Assembly (NCBI GenBank): GCA_958447445.1
Contig: CAUDAE010000041.1
Location: 1-13,967 of the forward strand
Length of the DNA: 13,967 nt
Origin: an uncultured Collinsella sp.
Lineage (GTDB): Bacteria; Actinomycetota; Coriobacteriia; Coriobacteriales; Coriobacteriaceae
Direction: 5' to 3'
A model generated the notes under the pieces. The model ran no database searches. It was not told the DNA's origin and saw only the letters and a program-made list of their open reading frames with translations. The position numbers and the translations under genes are program-made. Positions 6,456 through 13,895 of the stretch are shown here, piece by piece (within the stretch, counting starts at the first letter, position 1; every line of letters begins with the position of its first letter).

Positions 6456-7555
6456 GCGAATGCGTCTCCCTTCTGGCCGAGGCCCTCGGCAATGAGTTCG
6501 TGGAAAGTGGAAAGCGGCGTGCGGTCGATGCTGCAGCGGCCGATGCCGTGCGGAATCACCAGGTCGATGGTGTCGCCCGCGCGCTTCTTGTCGTGGAGCG
6601 CCTCGGCAAAAACGGCATCGGCATCTAGGTCGCAGCGGGTCTTGAGGCCATGGCGGGCGCAGAGCTCCTCGATACGACCGGGCAGTGCAGCATCGCAAAT
6701 GCCGTGCAGGGCCGCGGCGCGCGTGATGATGCCCATGCCGATCGACACGCAGTTGCCGTGTCCGAGCTCAAAGTGCTCGCAGGCCTCGACGGCGTGTCCG
6801 GCGCTGTGTCCAAAGTTGAGGAGCTTGCGCTGGTTGGTCTCGCGCTCGTCGGCAACGACCACGGCGCGCTTGATGTCGATATTGCGGGCGATGATGAGCG
6901 CTACGCGCGCCACATCGCGGTTGAGCAGCTCCAGCGTGAGCGGGGTCTTCTCCAGCTCGGCGAAAAGCTCCGGGTCGGCGATCACGGCGTGCTTGACGAC
7001 CTCGCCGCAGCCGTCGGCGAACTGCTCGGGCGTGAGGGTGGCTAGGCACCCCACGTCGGCGATAACCACGCTCGGCTGCCAAAAGGCGCCGGCCAAGTTC
7101 TTGCCGGCAGCCAGGTCGATGGCGGTCTTGCCGCCCACCGACGAATCCACCATGGCGAGCAGGCTCGTCGGGATCTGCACAAACTTACAGCCGCGCATGT
7201 AGGTGGCGGCCACAAAGCCCGCCACGTCGCCCACGACGCCGCCGCCGAGTGCCACGATCACGTCGGAGCGCGAAAGCTCGTGCTCGGCCACAAACTCCAA
7301 AATGGCAACATAGGTTTCGGCGCGCTTATGGGCCTCGCCGGCCTCGAAGGTGCAGATGCTCACCTCGTAGCCTGACGCCTCCAGGCTCTGCTTAACGGGC
7401 ATCTGGTAGAGCGGGCCCACGTTGGTGTCCGTCACGATGACGGCCTTGGCGCCGCCGGCAGTGGCGCGCACGAGCGGTCCCGCCTGCTCCAGCAAAAACG
7501 TGCCAACATACACCTGGTAGGGGCGTGCAGTGTCGATATCGATGGTAATCGCCAT
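6449..7555 (-). CDS. aroB: 3-Dehydroquinate synthase
   Basis: The enzyme cyclises DAHP to 3-dehydroquinate, step 2 of the pathway, using catalytic NAD+ and a divalent metal. The 368 residues are the usual bacterial length. NAD-binding GGGVVGDVAGF is at 104-114, followed by QIPTSLLAMVDSSVGGKTAID at 127-147. Metal ligands are recognisable as Glu185 in GEVVKH, His250 in LNFGH and His266 in GHGN. A DKK motif that closes over substrate phosphate is at 322-324. The family's second glycine-rich GHTFGHA block appears here as GHSAGHA (249-255), a mild variant. It follows tyrA after 36 bases, with AAAGGA about ten bases before the ATG, and its end overlaps the aroA start, so it is co-transcribed with both. 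Confidence 0.98.
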   Translation of the reverse strand: MAITIDIDTARPYQVYVGTFLLEQAGPLVRATAGGAKAVIVTDTNVGPLYQMPVKQSLEASGYEVSICTFEAGEAHKRAETYVAILEFVAEHELSRSDVIVALGGGVVGDVAGFVAATYMRGCKFVQIPTSLLAMVDSSVGGKTAIDLAAGKNLAGAFWQPSVVIADVGCLATLTPEQFADGCGEVVKHAVIADPELFAELEKTPLTLELLNRDVARVALIIARNIDIKRAVVVADERETNQRKLLNFGHSAGHAVEACEHFELGHGNCVSIGMGIITRAAALHGICDAALPGRIEELCARHGLKTRCDLDADAVFAEALHDKKRAGDTIDLVIPHGIGRCSIDRTPLSTFHELIAEGLGQKGDAFAC

Positions 7556-7591
7556 AAGCTTCGGTCCTTTCGACCTGGCGTGATAGGTGGT

Positions 7592-8506
7592 CTAGTGGGA
7601 GGCCTCGTCGTCGAGTGCGCGCTTGATGCGGTCGCCCTCGGCAAGGAGATTCTCCAGATAGCGCTGGTCGCGGTTCTTGAGCGCACGGCTGTAGGCGCCA
7701 AGCGAGTCGATCAGGTGGTCGATCTCGAAGGCAAGCGCGTCGGCGTCGTCGATCATGAGCTCGGACCACATTTGCGGGTTGAGGTGCGCCACGCGGGTGA
7801 GATCGCGGTAGCTACCGGCCGAAAAACCGTGGTGGACCTGGGCGGTCGGGCTCTTTACGTAGGCGTTGGACACCACGTGCGCAAGTTGGCTCGTGAAGGC
7901 GATGACGCGGTCGTGCTCGGCGGCGCTGGTCACGCTGAACTTGCCAAAGCCCAAGGGGCGCACCATCTCGCGCACCTGCCCCAAGAGCTCCAGCTTAAGG
8001 GCATCGTCCACCGCGGGCGGAACGAGCACGAGCGGGGCGCCCTGGAACAGGTCGGCGCGGGAGTGCGCGTAGCCCGAGAACTGGGTGCCCGCCATGGGGT
8101 GCGCGCCCACAAAGTAAAAGCCGTGTTCGCGGGCAAGCTCAAAGGCGCGTTCGCACACGATGTCCTTGACGCCCACCGTGTCGATCACCACGGGGCCCAT
8201 AATGGCCTCGGTGTCGGTGGCGTCGGCGAGCGCCTGGGCATGCGCCTCGAGCCACTCGATGCAGGCCTCGGGGTAGCAAGCCAGGACGATGATGTCGCAT
8301 TCGCCGAGTGTCTTGTCGTTGAGCTCTCCGGCGACAGTGCCCATGCTGGCGGCCGTCATGACATCGTCATCGGGGTCCCAGGCCAGCACGCGGACGCCCG
8401 CCTGTGCATAGCCGCGGGCAAAGCTACCGCCGATGAGGCCAAGGCCGACGATGCCGGCGCACTTGGGGCCGCCCTGGTTAACGCGCGCGTTTCTCACCGT
8501 ACCCAT
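7592..8506 (-). CDS. tyrA: Prephenate dehydrogenase
   Basis: It oxidatively decarboxylates prephenate to 4-hydroxyphenylpyruvate, the route to tyrosine. The N-terminal Rossmann fold has GLGLIGGSFARG at 21-32; Asp44 at the end of the second strand suggests NAD+ rather than NADP+. The helical substrate domain shows GAHPMAGTQFSG at 134-145 with the catalytic-type His136, a SQLAH block at 206-210 and SAGSYRDLTRVA at 229-240 with the substrate-binding Arg. At 304 residues it is a stand-alone dehydrogenase without chorismate mutase or C-terminal ACT domain, so it depends on PheA for prephenate and shows no obvious regulatory domain. Arogenate as alternative substrate cannot be excluded. The ATG lies three bases after the aroF stop, with GGAG at the end of aroF as its ribosome-binding site. 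Confidence 0.96.
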   Translation of the reverse strand: MGTVRNARVNQGGPKCAGIVGLGLIGGSFARGYAQAGVRVLAWDPDDDVMTAASMGTVAGELNDKTLGECDIIVLACYPEACIEWLEAHAQALADATDTEAIMGPVVIDTVGVKDIVCERAFELAREHGFYFVGAHPMAGTQFSGYAHSRADLFQGAPLVLVPPAVDDALKLELLGQVREMVRPLGFGKFSVTSAAEHDRVIAFTSQLAHVVSNAYVKSPTAQVHHGFSAGSYRDLTRVAHLNPQMWSELMIDDADALAFEIDHLIDSLGAYSRALKNRDQRYLENLLAEGDRIKRALDDEASH

Positions 8507-8509
8507 GGG

Positions 8510-9532
8510 CTACTCCATGGTCTCTTGGCAGACAACCTCGCGGATGGCTCGGATGCGGCGCATGGTGTCGTCGAACTGATCGGGGGTGAGGGCCTGGGCG
8601 CCGTCGGACCAGGCTCGGCTCGGCTCGTCGTGGACCTCGATCTCCAGGCCGTTGGCGCCGCAGGCGGTCGCGGCGAGCGCCATGGGCTCAACGTAGCGGG
8701 TGTAGCCGGTGGCGTGGCTGGGGTCGGCGACGACGGGCAGGTGCGACAGGTGGTGCAGCACCGGCACGGCGTTGAGGTCGAAGGTGTTGCGGGTGCGGGT
8801 CTCGAAGGTGCGGATGCCGCGCTCGCACAGGATAACGTTGTCGTTGCCCTCGCTCATGATGTACTCGGCAGCCATGAGCAGCTCGTCGATCGTGCCGGAC
8901 ATGCCGCGCTTGAGCAGAATCGGGGTCTGGGTCTTGCCGACCTCCTTGAGCAGGGGGAAGTTCTGGGCGTTGCGGGCGCCGATTTGCATGACGTCAATCT
9001 TCTTGTCAAGGAAGACCTGCACGTCGCGTGGGTCCATGATCTCGGTGACAATCGGCATGTCGAGCTCGGCAGACGCCTCGCACAGCAGGTCGAGGCCGGC
9101 GGGGCCCATGCCCTGGTAGGCGTAGGGGGAGGTGCGGGGCTTGTAGGCACCGCCGCGCAGCATCGTGGCGCCGGCGGCCTTCACGCGGCGTGCGATGCGA
9201 ATGAGGTTCTCGCCCTCGACGGAGCAGGGGCCGGCGATGACTTGGAACTGGTCGCCGCCGATCTTGACGCCGTGACCGCAGTCGATGACGGAGTCCTCGG
9301 GGTGGAACTTACGGTTGGCACGCTTAAAAGGCTCGGAGACGCGCTGCACGCGCTCGACGACGTCCATGGACTCGAGCAGGAACGGGTCGATCTTGGTCGT
9401 ATCGCCCACCAGGCCGATGATCGTCTCGTTCTCGCCGCGCGAGACATCGGTCTTCAGACCCTTTTTCTCAATCCAGCTGACGATATGGCTTACGGCCTCG
9501 TCGCTGGCGCTCTGCTTTAAAATTGCAATCAT
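8510..9532 (-). CDS. aroF: 3-Deoxy-D-arabino-heptulosonate 7-phosphate synthase, type I-beta with ferredoxin-like domain
   Basis: DAHP synthase condenses PEP and erythrose-4-phosphate, the entry step of the pathway. The 340 residues align closely by eye with the Thermotoga maritima enzyme: a ferredoxin-like regulatory domain at about 1-65 (begins MIAILKQ), then a TIM barrel with IAGPCSVEG at 99-107, RGGAYKPRTSPY at 126-137, QIGARNAQNF at 183-192, LLKRGMSGTI at 206-215 and DPSHATG at 270-276. Metal ligands C103, H273, E299 and D310 match the known set. In T. maritima the N-terminal domain binds tyrosine, so similar feedback is expected here. The start at 9532 is supported by GAGGTGAGAGG upstream and by the N-terminal match; the frame stays open to 9712 but that part is leader. 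First gene of the operon. Confidence 0.97.
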   Translation of the reverse strand: MIAILKQSASDEAVSHIVSWIEKKGLKTDVSRGENETIIGLVGDTTKIDPFLLESMDVVERVQRVSEPFKRANRKFHPEDSVIDCGHGVKIGGDQFQVIAGPCSVEGENLIRIARRVKAAGATMLRGGAYKPRTSPYAYQGMGPAGLDLLCEASAELDMPIVTEIMDPRDVQVFLDKKIDVMQIGARNAQNFPLLKEVGKTQTPILLKRGMSGTIDELLMAAEYIMSEGNDNVILCERGIRTFETRTRNTFDLNAVPVLHHLSHLPVVADPSHATGYTRYVEPMALAATACGANGLEIEVHDEPSRAWSDGAQALTPDQFDDTMRRIRAIREVVCQETME

Positions 9533-9603
9533 GGTGTGCCTCTCACCTCGATGGATAACTTTTGCAAAAACGGCCCGCATCGCGAGCCGTGTATATGGTG
9601 CAT
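9529..9603 (-). CDS. Possible 24-codon leader ORF overlapping the aroF start
   Basis: An ATG at 9603 opens a 24-residue frame that spans the leader terminator and stops at TGA inside ATGA, overlapping the aroF ATG. That junction is the pattern of translational coupling. It has no visible ribosome-binding site, though it could be leaderless if transcription starts a few bases upstream after the -10 box near 9612. It contains three His and a single Phe codon, with no run of Phe, Tyr or Trp codons, so it is not a classical aromatic leader peptide. It may well be chance. Confidence 0.2.
   Translation of the reverse strand: MHHIHGSRCGPFLQKLSIEVRGTP
9566..9590 (-). terminator. Intrinsic terminator in the aroF leader (candidate attenuator)
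   Basis: In the minus direction ACGGCTCGC (9590-9582), loop GAT and GCGGGCCGT (9578-9570) form a 9-bp stem with one G-U pair, followed by TTTTT. It lies about 35 bases upstream of the aroF ATG and there is no minus-strand gene before it to terminate. On the plus strand it has no U-tract. The position in a 5' leader fits premature termination controlling the aro operon. Confidence 0.7.
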
Positions 9604-9608
9604 GTGAG

Positions 9609-9641
9609 TTTATACTATCTGACTCGCTTTTGCCTTCTAAA
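9609..9641 (-). promoter_or_regulatory. Weak candidate promoter for the aro operon
   Basis: On the minus strand TTTAGA (9641-9636) and TAGTAT (9617-9612) are 18 bases apart; TATAAA (9614-9609) overlaps as an alternative -10. The -35 match is poor. A start from this site would leave only about 15 bases before the leader terminator. It is the best minus-strand promoter seen in the 200-base region between aroF and the tRNA gene. Confidence 0.35.
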
Positions 9642-9643
9642 GT

Positions 9644-9651
9644 GGGCCGTT
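9644..9651 (-). promoter_or_regulatory. Segment able to pair with the 3' arm of the leader terminator
   Basis: The minus-strand octamer AACGGCCC here is the exact reverse complement of GGGCCGTT (9576-9569), the 3' arm and start of the U-tract of the leader terminator. Pairing would prevent the terminator. It would only be in the transcript if a start site lies upstream of 9651; no convincing minus-strand promoter was found there, so this is a candidate antiterminator only. Confidence 0.3.
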
Positions 9652-9693
9652 GCGCCTCGTCTCCCACGGAATTGCAAAGCTTTTTCTTTTCTT

Positions 9694-9723
9694 TTGTTAG
9701 CCCATGACGCACTTGGGTATAAT
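9694..9723 (+). promoter_or_regulatory. Promoter of tRNA-Arg
   Basis: TTGTTA (9694-9699) and a perfect TATAAT (9718-9723) are 18 bases apart and end 11 bases before the tRNA. A pyrimidine run rich in T at 9681-9695 sits directly upstream of the -35, like an UP element, which fits a strong stable-RNA promoter. Confidence 0.75.
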
Positions 9724-9734
9724 GCCAGTCGTTT

Positions 9735-9811
9735 GCCCTATTAGCTCAGGGGATTAGAGCGTCTGCCTCCGGAGCAGAAGGTCGTTGGTTCGAATCCAAC
9801 ATGGGGCACCA
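9735..9811 (+). tRNA. tRNA-Arg, anticodon CCG
   Basis: The 77 bases fold as a complete tRNA: acceptor GCCCTAT with ATGGGGC, D stem GCTC/GAGC, anticodon stem TCTGC/GCAGA around the loop CTCCGGA, a five-base variable region and T stem GTTGG/CCAAC with TTCGAAT loop. Loop positions 34-36 read CCG, which decodes the arginine codon CGG. The CCA end (9809-9811) is encoded. It has its own promoter and terminator and is transcribed divergently from the aro operon. Confidence 0.96.
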
Positions 9812-9822
9812 TCGAACGTAAG

Positions 9823-9859
9823 ACCGTCCGAACCTCGCATGGTCCGGGCGGTTTTTCTT
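9823..9859 (+). terminator. Intrinsic terminator after tRNA-Arg
   Basis: ACCGTCCG (9823-9830) pairs with CGGGCGGT (9845-9852), with one U-G pair; an inner ACC/GGT pair extends the stem. It is followed by TTTTTCTT. It ends tRNA transcription before the ATPase gene. Confidence 0.85.
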
Positions 9860-9887
9860 ATACCGACGCGACGTGATGGGACGTGGT

Positions 9888-12611
9888 ATGGCAGTAACGG
9901 ATATCGAGCGCGGACTCTCGACCGCCGAGGTCGAGGAGCGCATCGCCGCCGGTAAGATCAACCGCAACATGGAACTCAAGATCAAGTCGGTCAAAGAGCT
10001 CATCATCGAGAACCTCTGCACGCTGTTCAATTTGATCAACGTGATCTTGGCGTTCCTGGTCATTTTGACCGGTTCGTTTAAGAATCTGACGTTCCTGTTC
10101 GTGGTGTTCCTCAATACCGCTATTGGCGTCATTCAGTCCATGCGTTCCAAGAAGATGGTCGATAAGCTCACGCTGCTGACCTCCAAGAAGGCCATCGCGG
10201 TGCGCGACGGCGTCGAGGTGGAGCTCGACCTGGACCAGATCGTGCTCGACGATATCATTCGCCTGGGGCGCGGCGACCAGATTCCCGCTGACGCCGTGGT
10301 GGTCTCGGGCGAGGCACTCGTGAACGAGAGCCTGCTGACGGGCGAGAGCGACCTTATTAAGAAACAGCCTGGTTCCGAGCTCATGAGCGGCAGCTTTATC
10401 GACTCGGGCCTGCTGCGCGCCCGCGTGATTCATGTCGGCGCCGACAACTACGTGGCCAAAATTAATAGCGAGGCCAAGTACGTCAAAAAGGTCAATTCCG
10501 AGATCATGAACGCGCTTAACGCCATCGTGCGCTTTGCGAGCATCATCATGATCCCGCTCGGTTTGGCGTTGTTTGCCTCAAGTGTGAGCGAGCTGTGGGA
10601 TGCCGCGGGAACCCCGGGCGATAGCGCGCTTTCGTGGTGCTTCTCCGAGCTGTTGGCTGGTCATGTGCCTTCGTCGGCGCTGCTGTCCACGGTGGGCGCC
10701 CTGCTGGGCATGATCCCGCAAGGCCTGGTGCTGCTGACCTCGTCGGTGCTCGCCATCGCCACGGTGCGCCTGGCTCGCCGCAAGGTGCTGGCACAGCAGC
10801 TCTACTGCATCGAGACGCTCGCTCGCGTCGACGTGCTGTGCCTGGACAAGACGGGCACCATCACGTCGGGACGTATGGAGGTCGAGGGCACGTATCCGCT
10901 GCCGGTTGAGGGCGTGAGCCTAGGCGCCGGCTCGGACGCGGCGGTCGTTCCCGTCGATACCACGGTGCTCGATTTTGCGCTGGCTAACGTCGCGCGTGCG
11001 ACTTCGTCCGATGCCAACGAGACCTGCCAGGCGCTGCTCAACTACTACGCCGATCGCCCGGTCGAGGTGTCTGAGCCGCTGTCGGTCATTCCGTTCTCGT
11101 CCTCCAAAAAGTGGAGCGGCGCGTCGTTTTCGCAGGGCTCCTATGTGATGGGCGCCGCGCAGTTTGTGCTCTCTGATCGTGTGTTTTCGCAGGTCGAGAA
11201 CCGTGTCGCCGAGCTTGCCGATACCTGCCGCGTGCTCGTGGTGGCGCGCGTGGACGGCTTTACGCCCGATGGCGATATGGTGGGCGAGGCCGAGCCCGTG
11301 GGCTTTGTGACCATCCGCGACGAGATCCGTACCTCGGCGGCCGAGACCATCGGCTACTTTAACGAGCAGGGCGTGACCCTCAACGTGATCAGTGGCGACG
11401 ACCCGCGCACGGTGTCGTCGATCGCGCGCGTGGTGGGCGTGCCGGGGGCGGACGCTTATGTGGACGCCACGACGCTCGATACGCCGGCCAAGCTCGATGC
11501 CGCAGTGGACCGCTACCATGTCTTTGGTCGTGTGACCCCGCAGCAGAAGCGCGAGCTCGTGCAGGCGCTCAAGCGCCGCGAGCACACCGTGGCCATGACG
11601 GGCGACGGCGTCAACGACGTGCTGGCGCTCAAGGAGGCCGACTGCTCCGTCGCCATGGCGGCCGGCTCCGATGCCGCGCGCAACGTGGCCGAGATCGTAC
11701 TCGTCGACAACGACTTTGCCTCGATGCCCGCCGTGGTGGCCGAGGGCCGTCGCTCCATCAACAACCTGCAGCGTTCGGCGTCGCTGTTCCTGACCAAGGC
11801 GCTGTTCTCGATGGGCCTGGCGGCGCTGTGCATCGCGCTGCCGCCGTACCCCTTCGAGCCCATCCAGATGACGCTCATTAACTTCTTCTGCATCGGCGCG
11901 CCGGGCTTTGTGTTGGGCTTGGAGCCCAACAATGCTCGCGTGAAGGGTGCGTTTTTGACTAACGTACTCAAGCGTGCACTGCCGGCGTCGATTGCGGTCA
12001 TTTTGGCTGCGGCGCTCGATATCTTTGTGGCGCGCGTGTTTGGCTTTAGCCAGCTCACGCTGTCTACGATGTGCCTGCTTACGTCGTGCGCGGCGAGCGT
12101 CAGCCTGATCTGGCGCATCTCGCAGCCTCTCACGCCCTTGCGTGTGGTGCTCTTTGTGTTTGTAGTCGCCGGCATCCTGGTGGGCGTTATCGGATTCCCG
12201 GAGCTGCTGTCCATCGCCAACCTGTCGATGGGTCAGATGGTTATCTTGGCTGTCATCGTGGTCTTTACCTGCTCGGTGTTCTTTAAGCTCGCCACGATGA
12301 TGGATTCGCTCAAGCCTCGTCGTCGTCATGCCGCAACTGGTTTTGGCCGTGGTGTGCGCGTCCACCTGGGTCGCGGTGGCGGCAAGGTGAGCTCGACGGG
12401 TTCGACGGCCGAGCGTTTTGCCAAGCGCGTCGCCGCCGACATGGCGCAGCGCCGCGAAGATCGCACCGCTCGCGAGGCCGAGGCCCGCGCACTCGAGGGC
12501 GTGGCCCAGGCCCAGCCCAAGAAAAAGAAGGGTACCGGAGCCAAGCGCTCTCGCGTGACCAAGTCCGCCCAAGGCATCAAAGTCTCGATGCCAAGCAAAA
12601 AGAAGAAGTAA
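9888..12611 (+). CDS. P-type cation-transporting ATPase, CtpE-like
   Basis: This membrane pump should move a cation using ATP through an aspartyl-phosphate intermediate. Counting from the ATG at 9888 (907 residues): membrane helices at about 43-61, 65-83, 214-233 and 263-295; TGES of the actuator domain at 151-154; DKTGT with phosphorylated Asp320; nucleotide-site KWSG at 408-411; TGDGVND at 571-577; then six helices between about 633 and 802. The fourth helix carries IPQGL (276-280) where Ca2+-type and CtpE-type pumps usually have PEGL. The heavy-metal CPx motif and N-terminal metal-binding domains are absent. A lysine/arginine-rich tail of about 99 residues follows the last helix, which is unusual. 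The frame also allows starts at 9873 (GTG) and 9876; 9888 is preferred for GGGA seven bases upstream and the family-like N terminus, but this is not certain. Mycobacterial CtpE transports calcium; the ion here is not proven. Confidence 0.93.
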   Translation: MAVTDIERGLSTAEVEERIAAGKINRNMELKIKSVKELIIENLCTLFNLINVILAFLVILTGSFKNLTFLFVVFLNTAIGVIQSMRSKKMVDKLTLLTSKKAIAVRDGVEVELDLDQIVLDDIIRLGRGDQIPADAVVVSGEALVNESLLTGESDLIKKQPGSELMSGSFIDSGLLRARVIHVGADNYVAKINSEAKYVKKVNSEIMNALNAIVRFASIIMIPLGLALFASSVSELWDAAGTPGDSALSWCFSELLAGHVPSSALLSTVGALLGMIPQGLVLLTSSVLAIATVRLARRKVLAQQLYCIETLARVDVLCLDKTGTITSGRMEVEGTYPLPVEGVSLGAGSDAAVVPVDTTVLDFALANVARATSSDANETCQALLNYYADRPVEVSEPLSVIPFSSSKKWSGASFSQGSYVMGAAQFVLSDRVFSQVENRVAELADTCRVLVVARVDGFTPDGDMVGEAEPVGFVTIRDEIRTSAAETIGYFNEQGVTLNVISGDDPRTVSSIARVVGVPGADAYVDATTLDTPAKLDAAVDRYHVFGRVTPQQKRELVQALKRREHTVAMTGDGVNDVLALKEADCSVAMAAGSDAARNVAEIVLVDNDFASMPAVVAEGRRSINNLQRSASLFLTKALFSMGLAALCIALPPYPFEPIQMTLINFFCIGAPGFVLGLEPNNARVKGAFLTNVLKRALPASIAVILAAALDIFVARVFGFSQLTLSTMCLLTSCAASVSLIWRISQPLTPLRVVLFVFVVAGILVGVIGFPELLSIANLSMGQMVILAVIVVFTCSVFFKLATMMDSLKPRRRHAATGFGRGVRVHLGRGGGKVSSTGSTAERFAKRVAADMAQRREDRTAREAEARALEGVAQAQPKKKKGTGAKRSRVTKSAQGIKVSMPSKKKK

Positions 12612-12665
12612 CTACGCGCCCTGCCGATGTTGAATTGGTGCCTTGCTCCTGTGGGGCCGTGGCGA

Positions 12666-12674
12666 TGTTATGCT
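12666..12674 (+). promoter_or_regulatory. Extended -10 promoter of the zinc-ribbon gene
   Basis: TGTTATGCT gives the extended -10 form TGnTATnnT, about 40 bases before the GTG start at 12715. No good -35 box is seen, which is normal for extended -10 promoters. A start near 12681 would exclude the alternative TTG start at 12685 and favour GTG at 12715. Confidence 0.45.
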
Positions 12675-12714
12675 CTAACCTCGATTGTTTGAATTGCTTC
12701 GAAAAGAGGATGCC

Positions 12715-13857
12715 GTGATCTGCCCGCATTGCCTTAAGACTATCGAGGACGGCGCCTCGTTCTGCCCCTACTGCAACGCCTATGTGGGTCCGGGCGATGG
12801 CCCCGAGCACACCGAGTTCGTGTTCTGTGAGGGCTGCGGTGCCCGTCTTTCTCCGCATGATCGTACGTGCCCCAAATGCGGACGCCCCGCTCCGGGCATC
12901 CTCTCCGAGGACGCGGCCGCATCCGACCTGGCAGCGGGCCGTACGGCGGGCTTTCCGCGCCTAACGCAAGAGCAGATCGATACCGAGGTGCCTCATGCGC
13001 CCGCCTCGGCTGCCGCGGTTCTTTCGGACGCCGCCGATCCTAACGAGACCTGCGTGCTGCCGGCTTTCGATAAGGATTTCGGTATCCCCAAGGTCGATAT
13101 TCCCACGCCCGTTTCCCTGCATGACGATGCTCAAAAACCCAAGCGCAAGGTGCATCCCGACGAGGACGCCTATCACAAGCACAAGCGTCATATCCCCAAG
13201 CCGCTCATCGTCATCGCGGTCCTTGCCGTCGTTTGCGGCGGTGCCTATTGGTTCGTGACGGCCGATCCCATGGGTGTCATGCCTGCCTTCTACGACCAGT
13301 TTGACCAGGCTGCGCAGACGACCTTCCCCACGCGCCAAAAGGGCGAGGCGACTGAGGACGATACCAAGCAAGACGATTCTGCCGAGGTGGTCCAGGAAGA
13401 AACCGTGCTGACCGATGATCAGCTCTATACCAGGCTCGACGGTCTGTATCAGACCATCGTGTCCTACGGTGACGAGGACCAGATCGGCGAGGTCATCGAT
13501 TCCTTTAACAACGGTTATCTCCGAACGCCGCTGTCCACCCGTCAGGAGCTGTCGCAGAGTGCCTACGCCCTGCGCGACCAGATCAAAAAGACGCAAGATG
13601 AGCTCAACAACCTTAAGTATCAGGACGATACGGTCTATGCGGACGACATCGCCCACTTAAAGCAGCTTGCCGAGTGGATGTATGAGCGCGTCGACGTGAT
13701 TTGCCAGAGCTGGGACATCTCGCTGGCCATTCCCGATGGCGAGTCGATGAGTTCCCACCAAAGCGAGATCCTGGCGCCCATCGCGCAGAGTGGCAACAGC
13801 GCGCTGAACCAGTACGACGCCAATGTGGGTTCCTGGAAGCCGCAGCAGCGTTCCTAA
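12715..13857 (+). CDS. Double zinc-ribbon, single-pass membrane protein of unknown function
   Basis: The GTG at 12715 is chosen because AGAGGA lies four bases ahead and the product then opens directly on the first zinc ribbon; a TTG at 12685 would add ten residues. The 380-residue product has two four-cysteine ribbons: C3, C6, C17, C20 and C38, C41, C52, C55. Next comes an acidic, low-complexity linker (about 60-140), a basic Lys/His stretch at 141-162, one membrane helix at about 163-182, then an acidic linker and a helical domain (about 230-335) rich in Gln, Asp and Leu. With no signal peptide, the ribbons should be cytoplasmic and the C-terminal domain outside (inferred from the positive residues before the helix). 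Such proteins are common in Firmicutes and Actinobacteria, with unclear roles. No enzymatic motif is visible. Confidence 0.88.
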   Translation: MICPHCLKTIEDGASFCPYCNAYVGPGDGPEHTEFVFCEGCGARLSPHDRTCPKCGRPAPGILSEDAAASDLAAGRTAGFPRLTQEQIDTEVPHAPASAAAVLSDAADPNETCVLPAFDKDFGIPKVDIPTPVSLHDDAQKPKRKVHPDEDAYHKHKRHIPKPLIVIAVLAVVCGGAYWFVTADPMGVMPAFYDQFDQAAQTTFPTRQKGEATEDDTKQDDSAEVVQEETVLTDDQLYTRLDGLYQTIVSYGDEDQIGEVIDSFNNGYLRTPLSTRQELSQSAYALRDQIKKTQDELNNLKYQDDTVYADDIAHLKQLAEWMYERVDVICQSWDISLAIPDGESMSSHQSEILAPIAQSGNSALNQYDANVGSWKPQQRS

Positions 13858-13895
13858 AATTAGTTCGCCATAGTCGGCATAACCTACGTGCGCAA

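Noticed and set aside
7580..9520. Very long plus-strand open frame (646 codons) opposite tyrA and aroF, and similar long antisense frames opposite aroA, pheA and the ATPase.
   Set aside because: These are expected shadows of GC-rich genes; their translations are Ala/Gly/Val/His-rich with no recognisable family, and the opposite strand encodes clear enzymes.
9533..9712. In-frame 60-codon N-terminal extension of aroF.
   Set aside because: It covers the promoter candidate and terminator, has no ribosome-binding site, and the homologous enzyme starts at the MIAILK position.
9533..9734. T-box riboswitch upstream of aroF.
   Set aside because: No T-box antiterminator consensus or specifier stem could be found in the leader.
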